A DNA stretch of 64,000 nucleotides from Glandiceps talaboti (lineage: Eukaryota > Hemichordata > Enteropneusta > Spengelidae), in NCBI RefSeq assembly GCF_964340395.1, contig NC_135570.1:17362822-17426821 (forward strand), written 5' to 3'. Shown one piece after another: positions 10,633 to 22,412 of this stretch. The notes under the pieces are model-generated. The model had not been told where the DNA came from, ran no database searches, and saw only the letters and a list, made by a program, of their open reading frames with translations. Positions within the stretch are counted from its first letter, which is position 1. Every line of letters begins with the position of its first letter. Made by a program: the position numbers and the translations under genes.

Positions 10633-13600
10633 ATTATATGTGAAGTAGAAGAACACAATATGGAGACTGTACTTTATAAATTATATATGAAGTAGATAAA
10701 CACAGTATGGACACTGTACTTTATAAATTATATATGAAGTAGATAAACACAATATGGAGACTGTACTTTATAAATTATATATGAAGTAGATAAACACAAT
10801 ATGGAGACTGTACTTTATAAATTATATGTGAAGTAGAAGAACACAATATGGAGACTGTACTTTATAAATTATATATGAAGTAGATAAACACAGTATGGAG
10901 ACTGTACTTTATAAATTATATGTGAAGTAGATAAACACAATATGTAGACTGTACTTTATAAATTATATATGAAGTAGATAAACACAGTATGGAGACTGTA
11001 CTTTATAAATTATATGTGAAGTAGATAAACACAGTATGGAGACTGTACTTTATAAATTATATATGAAGTAGATAAACACAATATGGAGACTGTACTTTAT
11101 AAATTATATGTAAAGTAGATAAACACAGTATGGAGACTGTACTTTATAAATTATATATGAAGTAGATAAACACAATATGGAGACTGTACTTTATAAATTA
11201 TATATGAAGTAGATAAACACAGTATGGAGACTGTACTTTATAAATTATATGTAAAGTAGATAAACATAATATGGAGACTGTACTTTATAAATTATATGTG
11301 AAGTAGATAAACACAATATGGAGACTGTACTTTATAAATTATATATGAAGTAGATAAACACAATATGGAGACTGTACTTTATAAATTATATGTGAAGTAG
11401 TTAAACACAGTATGGAGACTGTACTTTATAAATTATATATGAAGTAGATAAACACAGTATGGAGACTGTACTTTATAAATTATATATGAAGTAGATAAAC
11501 ACATTATGGAGACTGTACTTTATAAATTATATGTAAAGTAGATAAACATAATATGGAGACTGTACTTTATAAATTATATATGAAGTAGATAAACACAATA
11601 TGGAGACTGTACTTTATAAATTATATATGAAGTAGATAAACACAGTATGGAGACTGTACTTTATAAATTATATATGAAGTAGATAAACACAATATGGAGA
11701 CTGTACTTTATAAATTATATATGAAGTAGATAAACACAATATGGAGACTGTACTTTATAAATTATATATGAAGTAGATAAACACAGTATGGAGAATGTAC
11801 TTTATAAATTATATATGAAGTAGATAAACACAATATGGACACTGTACTTTATAAATTATATGTGAAGTGATAAACACAATATGTAGACTGTACTTTATAA
11901 ATTATATATGAAGTGATAAACACAATATGGAGACTGTACTTTATAAATTATATGTGAAGTAGTTAAACACAGTATGGAGACTGTACTTTATAAATTATAT
12001 ATGAAGTAGATAAACACAGTATGGAGACTGTACTTTATAAATTATATATGAAGTAGATAAACACAGTATGGAGACTGTACTTTATAAATTATATATGAAG
12101 TAGATAAACACATTATGGAGACTGTACTTTATAAATTATATATGAAGTAGATAAACAAAATATGGAGACTGTACTTTATAAATTATATATGAAGTAGATA
12201 AACACAATATGTAGACTGTACTTTATAAATTATATATGAAGTAGATAAACATAATATGGAGACTGTACTTTATAAATTATATATGAAGTAGATAAACACA
12301 GTATGGAGACTGTACTTTATAAATTATATATGAAGTAGATAAACACAGTATGGAGACTGTACTTTATAAATTATATATGAAGTAGATAAACAAAATATGG
12401 AGACTGTACTTTATAAATTATATATGAAGTAGATAAACATAATATGGAGACTGTACTTTATAAATTATATATGAAGTAGATAAACACAATATGGAGACTG
12501 TACTTTATAAATTATATATGAAGTAGATAAACACAATATGGAGACTGTACTTTATAAATTATATGTTAAGTAGATAAACACAGTATGGAGACTGTACTTT
12601 ATAAATTATATATGAAGTAGATAAACACATTATGGAGACTGTACTTTATAAATTATATATGAAGTAGATAAACAAACTATGGAGACTGTACTTTATAAAT
12701 TATATATGAAGTAGATAAACACAATATGGAGACTGTACTTTATAAATTATATATGAAGTAGATAAACACAATATGGAGACTGTACTTTATAAATTATATA
12801 TGAAGTAAATAAACACAGTATGGAGACTGTACTTTATAAATTATATATGAAGTAGATAAACATAATATGGAGACTGTACTTTATAAATTATATATGAAGT
12901 AGATAAACACAGTATGGAGACTGTACTTTATAAATTATATATGAAGTAGATAAACACAGTATGGAGACTGTACTTTATAAATTATATATGAAGTAGATAA
13001 ACAAAATATGGAGACTGTACTTTATAAATTATATATGAAGTAGATAAACATAATATGGAGACTGTACTTTATAAATTATATATGAAGTAGATAAACACAA
13101 TATGGAGACTGTACTTTATAAATTATATATGAAGTAGATAAACACAATATGGAGACTGTACTTTATAAATTATATGTTAAGTAGATAAACACAGTATGGA
13201 GACTGTACTTTATAAATTATATATGAAGTAGATAAACACATTATGGAGACTGTACTTTATAAATTATATATGAAGTAGATAAACAAAATATGGAGACTGT
13301 ACTTTATAAATTATATATGAAGTAGATAAACATAATATGGAGACTGTACTTTATAAATTATATATGAAGTAGATAAACACAATATGGAGACTGTACTTTA
13401 TAAATTATATATGAAGTAGATAAACACAATATGTAGACTGTACTTTATAAATTATATGTGAAGTAGATAAACACAATATGGAGACTGTACTTTATAAATT
13501 ATATATGAAGTAGATAAACACAATATGGAGACTGTACTTTATAAATTATATATGAAGTAAATAAACACAGTATGGAGACTGTACTTTATAAATTATATAT

Positions 13601-14813
13601 GAAGTAGATAAACATAATATGGAGACTGTACTTTATAAATTATATATGAAGTAGATAAACACAGTATGGAGACTGTACTTTATAAATTATATATGAAGTA
13701 GATAAACACAGTATGGAGACTGTACTTTATAAATTATATATGAAGTAGATAAACAAAATATGGAGACTGTACTTTATAAATTATATATGAAGTAGATAAA
13801 CATAATATGGAGACTGTACTTTATAAATTATATATGAAGTAGATAAACACAATATGGAGACTGTACTTTATAAATTATATATGAAGTAGATAAACACAAT
13901 ATGGAGACTGTACTTTATAAATTATATATGAAGTAGATAAACAAAATATGGAGACTGTACTTTATAAATTATATATGAAGTAGATAAACATAATATGGAG
14001 ACTGTACTTTATAAATTATATATGAAGTAGATAAACACAATATGGAGACTGTACTTTATAAATTATATATGAAGTAGATAAACACAATATGGAGACTGTA
14101 CTTTATAAATTATATGTTAAGTAGATAAACACAGTATGGAGACTGTACTTTATAAATTATATATGAAGTAGATAAACACAGTATGGAGACTGTACTTTAT
14201 AAATTATATATGAAGTAGATAAACACATTATGGAGACTGTACTTTATAAATTATATATGAAGTAGATAAACAAAATATGGAGACTGTACTTTATAAATTA
14301 TATATGAAGTAGATAAACACAATATGTAGACTGTACTTTATAAATTATATATGAAGTAGATAAACACAATATGGAGAGTGTACTTTATAAATTATATATG
14401 AAGTAGATAAACACAGTATGGAGACTGTACTTTATAAATTATATATGAAGTAGATAAACACAATATGGAGACTGTACTTTATAAATTATATATGAAGTAG
14501 ATAAACACAATATGTAGACTGTACTTTATAAATTATATATGAAGTAGATAAACACAATATGTAGACTGTACTTTATAAATTATATATGAAGTAGATAAAC
14601 ACAATATGGAGAGTGTACTTTATAAATTATATATGAAGTAGATAAACACAGTATGGAGACTGTACTTTATAAATTATATATGAAGTAGATAAACACAATA
14701 TGGAGACTGTACTTTATAAATTATATGTGAAGTAGATAAACACAATACACAGAATGTACTTTATAAATTATATATGAAGTTGTTGAACACAATATGCAGA
14801 CTGTACTTTATCG
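10633..14813. repeat. 4.2 kb satellite of about 89 47-bp monomers
   Basis: Head-to-tail 47-bp unit: GGAGACTGTACTTTATAAAT, TATATATGAAGTAGATAAAC, then ACAATAT with a variable 3-base site (ACAATAT, ACAGTAT, ACATTAT, AAAATAT, ATAATAT). Monomers differ by few bases. Variant order repeats over 13 units (12250 to 12861, 611 bp) and 16 units (12861 to 13613, 752 bp), showing block duplication. Edge monomers are the most divergent. It fills most of a tolloid intron. Confidence 0.98.
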
Positions 14814-15055
14814 ATTCAATTCACACTCGTGTCTCTGGAATAGGATTTTTAAAAGAATTCTTCACAAAGATACTTTGCAAAGACAATTTACACAAATTTT
14901 CACTAGTTTTTGGATATAAAACTGTTTAGGATTGGTGGCTTAATCTAGGGTTGGTCAGGTTATTGGAGAGACGCAATTGTATGAATACCATTATTCTTAA
15001 ACATCAACAACAATTTAAACATAAAGCTAAATTGCATCATAAACACAACAAAAAT

Positions 15056-15390
15056 TGGCCATATGGATGAAGATTGGGTATTTATTTTGGATTTTTAATT
15101 CATAAAACAATGTTATCATGGCTTCCTACTTGAAAAATCGATGTGAAACAACATAGACCAAGTCCTTGTTTGTAACTCAGTAAATATGAAAAGATTGCTA
15201 AATGTGTAAAATCTTTGTTATTGTACATACACATTTTTCAGTTGTTTGCAATGTATTGAGTTCCAATCACAGACTTTGCCAACGTTGTATCTCATTCATT
15301 GATTTCTCAAAAAGGAAGCCATGATAAAATAGTTCTACCAATTACAAATCCAAATTAAATGCCCAAATCCTCATCCATATAGCCACTAAA
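15056..15390. repeat. Foldback repeat with arms of about 85 bp
   Basis: The left arm (CATATGGATGAAGATTGGG to CATGGCTTCCTACTTGA) is the imperfect complement of the right arm (CAAAAAGGAAGCCATGATA to CATCCATATAGCC). The spacer is about 165 bp. It has no coding content, and could be a MITE or an old inverted duplication. The rest of 14814-15810 shows nothing. Confidence 0.75.
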
Positions 15391-15810
15391 TAGAAGTAAA
15401 AACACTGCACAATTATTTTTATTTGAAAATGATGAAATCAACAATATTTTAAACTTAAATTTACATATTCTAGCTTAACAAAGATGAAACCACATTTATG
15501 ATTCTTATCGTCTTGACCATGATGTAATAATAACATTGCTGGAAAATGAAATGATTATTTATGGTTTTATAGTTGAATTGAATGTATTTGATATTTTGTA
15601 TTCTTGCTTTACCTCTGTATAATGGGCACCTGTAATCTGACACAAAAGAAATAGAAGGGGAAAAAACAGAAGAGAAAGAAAAAGACAATATTTTGATCAA
15701 GTGGATCCACTGCAGCTGTGGTAACATTTGAAATATCTTCCATGTTGTATAGACATAGTCCTAAATTATGCTAAGCATTGGACTTATAATACATTGTACG
15801 TTGGGGCTCA

Positions 15811-15836
15811 ACTAACTCACTCACTCACTCACTCAC

Positions 15837-15889
<53 letters not shown>

Positions 15890-15894
15890 ATCTC

Positions 15895-15932
<38 letters not shown>
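15811..15932. repeat. (CTCA)n and (CT)n microsatellite
   Basis: ACTCACTCACTC units followed by a long CT tract with single interruptions. The Leu/Ser-rich frame over it is an artefact. Confidence 0.98.
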
Positions 15933-16057
15933 CACATATGGTCAAAATGTACTGAAAATGTGAACAGCTCATGTCAGTAGTAATATATCACACACTGACA
16001 GACTGCTATAATTGGTTACTTCAAACCAACCACCAGTCTGAAAGTAAGTCATGTAAC

Positions 16058-16062
16058 GATGC

Positions 16063-16104
<42 letters not shown>

Positions 16105-16113
16105 TATAATTAT
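16058..16113. repeat. (AAT)n microsatellite
   Basis: An AAT/ATA run with a short TTATAA end. Poly-Ile frames on both strands are artefacts. Confidence 0.98.
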
Positions 16114-16465
16114 AATATTTCTTGCTTTAAAAAATGCCTTCCATGTAAAAAGACAGCCCAAGGCACTGTGCACTATCATCAAATATACGTAAAAACCAAC
16201 AAAAAAATATGCGAAGGGAATTTCAAAGAAATTTGAAGTGTACAATTTAAAAATGCTAAAAATCAAATTCTAAAAAAAAAAAATAATAAAAAATAATTTC
16301 ATCATGTTTATGTAAACACTCCAATAGCATTAGACACCAAATAATATGACTGAACCTTTCCAGTTGTGCTAAAAAATTGAAAACCTTCAACAGCACCCTC
16401 ATACATCAGATGTTAAGTAGTCAAAGAATATGTATATCAAGAGTAGAGAAACCACAAATACTTAC

Positions 16466-16626
16466 ATCATTTCCTTCGAGATCAAAGACATGGAACTGTA
16501 GTGAAATTCTGTAATGTGATTGTGCCACTATTTGCCATACACAATTCTTATTTTTAGGATATTCCAAGGGATAGGATGGACTGGTTACATTGCCATTCAA
16601 ATCTGTCAAAAATCCACCACATGCAG
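16466..16626 (-). CDS. tolloid-like: Tolloid exon: first half of CUB3
   Basis: A 161-bp exon entering in phase 1 after TTTCCAG and leaving in phase 0 at GAT|GTAAGT. It encodes [20 protein letters not shown], then [12 protein letters not shown] and YRISLQF, ending EGND. The match to the N-terminal half of CUB3 in the BMP1 family is close, including a canonical N-glycosylation sequon (NVT). The following 7.2 kb intron holds the 4.2 kb 47-bp satellite. Confidence 0.96.
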
Positions 16627-17559
16627 CTGGAAAGATAGGATTGGTAACACTTAATGACTCAGAGAGTGGATCTGATGTAGAATGTTAAACATAGTCAAAA
16701 ACAATATTCAGAGTCACTGTATAACATGCACTTTATTACCACATACTAAATTTTAACACATAACTTCAGATTTAACAACATCATACACAGCCAGAAAAAA
16801 AGGCCACAGCACTGAGTACATATTTTTGTGTGCCATACAGACTTTTTGGACTTTAAGTGCTACAAATGAGGTATATGCATCCAGGTATGTTATGCATGAG
16901 ATCTCACTATACACAAGATTACGAGACTTATAAAACTTTTTTTTTCATCAAAATCTGACATTTTTTCCACTTGTACTGTGCACCATATCGTGTGCTTGAA
17001 CCTGTAACACAACTGGTTGCCGAAAATGGCATGACTCTATGATCTTTAGTTTGAGCACATGTTGATTTGTGTATGTGACACTTGGTTGGGGGGGAGGGGG
17101 GTCGATACTCAAACAAAAAAGGCAAATGAGAATGTGCTGCCAAATGGGTAGTTTTTTCATGAGATATCCCTCACATTGGGTCCATTTTTCCATGTAAAGT
17201 ATCACTAAACGTGGGGGTTAATAAATATGTGTCACCTATTTCATGCTAAGAATTTTACTAAATTCTCAAGTAAAAGGAACTGTCATCTCCATAATCTTTT
17301 CAAAGATTGTGTCCACTGAGAGTCTAGACCCATATCTGCTTAGTGACTAAGTAAGGTAGGTGTTGTCAGATAGATATATATGTAATGCCCTCAATGGCCA
17401 AAAAGTACTCAGAAATGGGTAGATGTTTGGAACCTGGGGCGACACAATCTTGTCTAAAAATTTACCAGAGTACCCCTTAAAGATGTAAATGTAAGTGATA
17501 TACTTGGTATAATATGTCTACAGAGTTATTTAATGTACAGTTATTGTTAGTAGTTGATG

Positions 17560-17625
17560 ATAGCTCAGGTACAGCTAAAATGATGTAGGCTTGGTGTTTC
17601 ACTCATGTGATATGACATTTAGTGG
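17560..17625. repeat. Fragment of dispersed repeat also at 26270 and 61140
   Basis: AGCTAAAATGATGTAGGCTT followed by GGTGTTTCACTCATG matches 61150 in the same orientation and 26560 inverted. The rest of 16627-18900 shows no feature; open frames there, including one at 17988-18335, have no recognisable domain. Confidence 0.75.
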
Positions 17626-18904
17626 CACAATCAAAATCAAAAACATTGTCATTAGTCATTACGTGTCCTAATGTGTAGTAAAGACTAGTAGTTACTACAT
17701 GTATGTACTTCGGTGAATATTCATAAGTCTAGATGCATATTCATGAACCTTTAGGTTGTAGACAATAGACAATTTATGCGTAGTCTTCATTGTTCCATTA
17801 TGCAAAAAACGTCATTAAACACAATGACTTTCTTTCCTGTGCAAATCACTTTCACACATACTTTTTGAAAGTTGTCATTCATTCTATACCTTTCAAACAG
17901 TCAACATGTCTTTCCTACATCATTTAGGTCAACAAAGATCAGAAGGTACAGGGAATAGTTTCCCCATAGGCCATTTTCTTTACTATCATGCTAGTTCAAA
18001 TTCTCGCCAGTTTATTTGTGTATTTTTATAGGTGCTCAAATATGAGTTTACATTGCAACATTAGATCAACCAATTCATCACAATCTTTCGACAACATTTC
18101 TTTGAGAAACACCATTGACCTTTGTCATGTTTTATTGCATCAGTTTATTTTTTTCTTGCATACTGAAATTGATACATTTGTCCAAACACCCATTTGCATG
18201 CCAAGATTAACAGAGAAACCTCTGTTCTACCCCCTAACTCAGACAACTAAAAATACAGACTACAAACGTGGCTTTTCACTTGATGTGATGATGCTACTTA
18301 TTTGCTGTAGCGATAATCTTTTAATCCTAATTTGAGGTCATTGTTTATGTATGAAGTTGTGATGTTATGTTTCATCATGTAAAGTAACGTGATATTTGGG
18401 CCAGAGTTGAACTGCAATAAATTGTAGTGTTTGATGTGATTTTGACTTTTTCTTCTGTGTTTGTACTTTTTATCTTTCCGATGATTAACTGCTGCATTAA
18501 ACATAAATATAAATAGACAGAAGCCTGAATCGCAAAGTTGGGTGATAGAGGGACTGTGGTTGGGTGGATTATTCTGCTAAATTACGCCTTGCCTGCCAAA
18601 AATTCAGACAATTCTTAATGTCAACAGTAACTACAGAGCCTTCCAGACCCAAGAAGTGTTCAGATCAAGGTACCATCAAAATCGGCAAATGTAGCACCCC
18701 AATTTCCATCCGGCAAATGTAGCAACACATGGTATGCAGCAGGCAGTACACTGACAAATCGCTCACTTTTTCAGCGTGATCTCTTCTATTTGATTGGATT
18801 AACGCTACAGGAATTTGAAGCGGTGGCTTCGAAAAAATGGGCATAAAAACAAGAAAAAGCTCTCAGATTCACAGCAAACCCTACACTCAGCTAGGGCCAG
18901 AGAT

Positions 18905-19445
18905 ATGTCCCAATCTTTGCAATATACGTGATTATTTGGCTGTTGCTATGGGCGTGGTCTTGTTGCTAGGCAAATTTACAAATATTTTTGAATGTTTATC
19001 CAATTGTCTATTAAACCCTGTTTTTATCTTTGTGAAATACACCACCGTTTGGCTGTTGCTATGGGCGTAGTCATGGTTGCTAGGGTATTTGCATACATTT
19101 TTTGAATGTTTACTCACTTGCCTACCAGATGATGTTGTTATTTGACCAAAAATACTGCCATTTGGTTGTTGCTAAGGGTGTGGTCATGGTTGCTAGGGCA
19201 ATTTTGTCAAAATGTTTTGAAGAAAATCTGTAGAATAACACTTTCAGAAACATCTCACCAAGTTTCAGACTCATTGACCATGTACTTTTTGAGATATAAT
19301 TTTTTGATCAAAAATGAACATTTTTACACCTAATTTGCATATCACTCATGGAATCATTATATGCTTAATATGTCTTCGTCCATACATCCCTAGATGCATT
19401 CCCATTAAATTCCAGCCCAATCTGCTCGGTGGTTTTGGAATCATA
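18905..19445. repeat. Composite repeat: GTTGCTATGGGCGTGG units then TTTGCATATCAC unit
   Basis: Three units of roughly 120 bp with TGGCTGTTGCTATGGGCGTG and TTTGCATACATTTTTTGAATG, then a unit with CTAATTTGCATATCAC. It continues after the inserted TIR element at 20870-21140 and ends in a CA run. The same family occurs at 28050-28620, 35390-36475, 37110-38460, 49740-50800 and 51530-52370. Confidence 0.9.
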
Positions 19446-20869
19446 GATTTTTGGAGGTATGTAATTCGCCCAAAACTGACCAAGTACGGGCAGAGTTACG
19501 AGCTCGTAAGTCTCAAGTACGAGTGACGTCATACTCTTGTAAGTTGTAGTTGGCCTAATTTTCGATGAGTACGCAGAGGACTCACGCTTGTCGTATTCCG
19601 CGAGTACGTGGCGAATATCCGAATTTATCGGTCATCCGAACTGACTACGTGTCCCCCGAAAAAAATATATTGTTCTGATATCAAAGTAATGTTTCGGTAA
19701 AAATTTTAAGTTTGATGAATGACGATCGACTTGTGAATGAGCGCGGTTTGTCTTGGAGCTACAGTGTGTATTGTTTGTAAACAATCACTGTCCACCACTT
19801 GAATGACGTGATGTTAATGACGTACGGTAAAACAAAAGACGACTACATCGAGTGCATTGGAACGATCACACCTTCAATAACATCTCAATAAAGTTGTTCT
19901 CCTATTGACCACCCCATTGTCTTTTGTATGATTCATAAAAGATTTGAAATGATTGTGAAATGGTGAGAACGGCATGTCACACTCTGACTATAGTGGCGAC
20001 TTTCAAACAATTTGTCGGCATGAGATGTAACGCAATCATTGATGATTGAAAGTGTGATACCAAAAAGATGATTGTCGGTCAGAAGTGAAAGGAGTTTCGT
20101 TTCTTTTTCCAATAAAGATTTTCAAAGGTGTAAAACTTTTTCAGCTTTGGCCTACCTATAAATCTGCGATGTCTAGGAAGGAATCCTCACTCGATCGTGA
20201 AACTTAAGATAAAGTTGAAAACGATGTCCTGTGTGAACCAGTACTATTGCACGGCGAAGCGGCAGCTATGCTTTCTCCGTGTTTGTTATGACTAGAGTCG
20301 CAGCCTGATTGTGAACCTACCCAGTTGTTATTGCTCCGTAGTTTACACAGAAAAGCAGCAGACAGCCGTGCAATGAAACAGAAACCCCTGACTTAGTTTT
20401 TCTGAACTTTATTTTTTTTCTCATTGAGTGGCTAAATTGCGGACACATCGTTTTATACACATTGATACAATTTGATTACATTTACATGTCAGTGAACACT
20501 ATTTATAGATGCAACCATGACAACAATGCGTTCTTATCAGCTGTCCACCACCTCGTCTCGTCGTCGTCTTTCTTGTAAATACGTTTTTTGAATTCTTCTA
20601 CACATATTCAATTCGTTTTCCTATTATATTCAACCTTTTGACCCCACCCGTCCCATTTCGATGCCGAACTGACCGCATATCCGAACTAAATGCATGTCCC
20701 CGTTAGCGTTCGGATAATCGACGTCACTCGTATTTCTTACGAGCTCGTTACGTCACCCGTTAACGGTACGGTATATATACATTCTGACGTCACTCGTACA
20801 TGAGACTTGCGAGCTCGTAACTCTGCCCGTACTTGGTCAGTTTTGGGCCAATTACTTACATGATTTTTG
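19446..20869. mobile_element. 1.4 kb TIR element with 8-bp target duplication
   Basis: Arms of about 65 bp are inverted copies: CCCAAAACTGACCAAGTACG with GGCAGAGTTACGAGCTCG near 19475, complement at 20775-20850. GATTTTTG flanks it on both sides (19446-19453, 20862-20869). Related repeats elsewhere show the empty site as a single GATTTTTGACC. Eight-base duplications suggest a hAT-type mechanism, though the tips match poorly. No transposase frame was found. Confidence 0.8.
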
Positions 20870-21145
20870 ACCAAAAGACACATTTCTAGCCCTTATTTAG
20901 TAAAAACACCCTGAAGAATGTTTCACCTAAATTTCAGCCCAATCTGCCCAGTAGTTTTTGAGTTTAAGTTTTTTGACCAAAATCACAATTTTTGACCCAA
21001 ATCATAAACCAGTGGTAAGATCATTTTGATTTGAACAATTTCCCAACTAGACACCCAAGGTAATGGACCCACCAAATATCATGGCAATCGGTTCAGCGGG
21101 TTTTGACTTTAAGTTGTTCACACACACACACACACACACATGATT
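20870..21145. repeat. Remainder of the composite repeat, ending in (CA)n
   Basis: Continues the family split by the TIR element: ATTTCAGCCCAATCTGCCCA, CAATTTCCCAACTAGACACC and ATGGCAATCGGTTCAGCGG, followed by a CA run at 21118-21141. Confidence 0.88.
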
Positions 21146-21319
21146 TCTAAGACAGCGAAATGACCTCACATCATGAGTTTTTAACGAAAAATTGAAACAA
21201 AACTCTGGACTACAATGTCGTGACTACTTTTTTTTCCATATATGGTAAGGCTCAGTAGCAAAATAACTTTGACCTCAACAAGTTGAATCTAGTACAAATT
21301 TTATACTTGTAAACATGAC

Positions 21320-22380
21320 TGCCACATTACTGCTGATTGGTAATTTTGACATGGTGATTGCACCACAAATATTGATCTACGAAATCAAAACTCCATAAAT
21401 GAACCAAAGTACTTCCCTTTCAAAATGAGGTAATTTTAGAATGATTATTATCGGTTTTATTGACGGCTGACAATGTCAATCAGATTTAAACTGAATGCCT
21501 TCGGTAAGGGAATCACTAATTATGCAAATAACTCATTAAACTAAAAAAAACTATGGTAACAGGCTTTTTTTTGGACAAGCGTGCTTTCTTAGGTTAATGT
21601 ATGTGCCAAATTATACGGAATTTGAAGAGTACATGATACTGCTTAATTACTGAATATCGTTCATTATTCAAAATACTCATTAAAGGTAAAAGTTGCAGCA
21701 ACAAACTTCATAGGAATTTTTCATTAAAACTGTAAGATATATCAACAAATGTTATAGGACATATCTGCTTTGTTATGGTTAACGTACAGTGTACTCAACG
21801 ATATTGAAATTTAAGTATGCAGTCTTAAGATATAGCCTAATTACCAAAACTCATTAATTATGCAAATTATTCATTAACACTGCAAGGTACATCAACAAAC
21901 TTGATAGGACATGTGTGTTTTCTTATGGTTAACGTATGTACTAAATTATATTGAATTTGAAGTATGTATTCTTAAGATTTAGCCTAATTACCAAAAATAA
22001 TTAATTATGCAAATTATTCATTAACACTGTAAGGTACATCAACAAATTTATAGGACAAATGTATGTTGTTATGTTTAACGAATACACTAAATTATATTGA
22101 AATTGGAGTATGCAGTCTTAAGATATTGCTGAATTAGTTGATTTCATTGATATGCAAATTTCCCTAATTAACATGAACAGATCTCACCCAAAAACTAATC
22201 AAATCTAGCCATTACCCCAAACATTATGTGTACCAAATTTCATTATAATTGAACCAGCTCTTTTTAAGAAAATTGTGACACAGACAGACAGACACACACA
22301 CACACACAGAGAGAGAGACAGACATCCCCCTTTTAATACCCCCAATACCCTTATGGGAGGTAAAAAAGTTGACGGACAGA
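21320..22380. repeat. LINE-tail-like repeat units with microsatellite and hairpin end
   Basis: Starts with the segment shared with 5284-5480. CAGATTTAAACTGAATGCCT and four or five units of about 140 bp with TTAATTATGCAAATTATTCA follow, then (AC)n/(AG)n and ACCCTTATGGGAGGT. It has clear direction and the same module order as other copies. No coding frame. Confidence 0.8.
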
Positions 22381-22412
22381 AGATAGACACCATCACAAAA
22401 GCAACCTAAACC

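Noticed and set aside
10633-14813. CRISPR-like regular array
   Set aside because: Repeats are directly adjacent with no unique spacers, in an animal intron; it is a satellite.
15728-16266. Leu/Ser-rich and poly-Ile proteins
   Set aside because: Translations of (CT)n and (AAT)n microsatellites.
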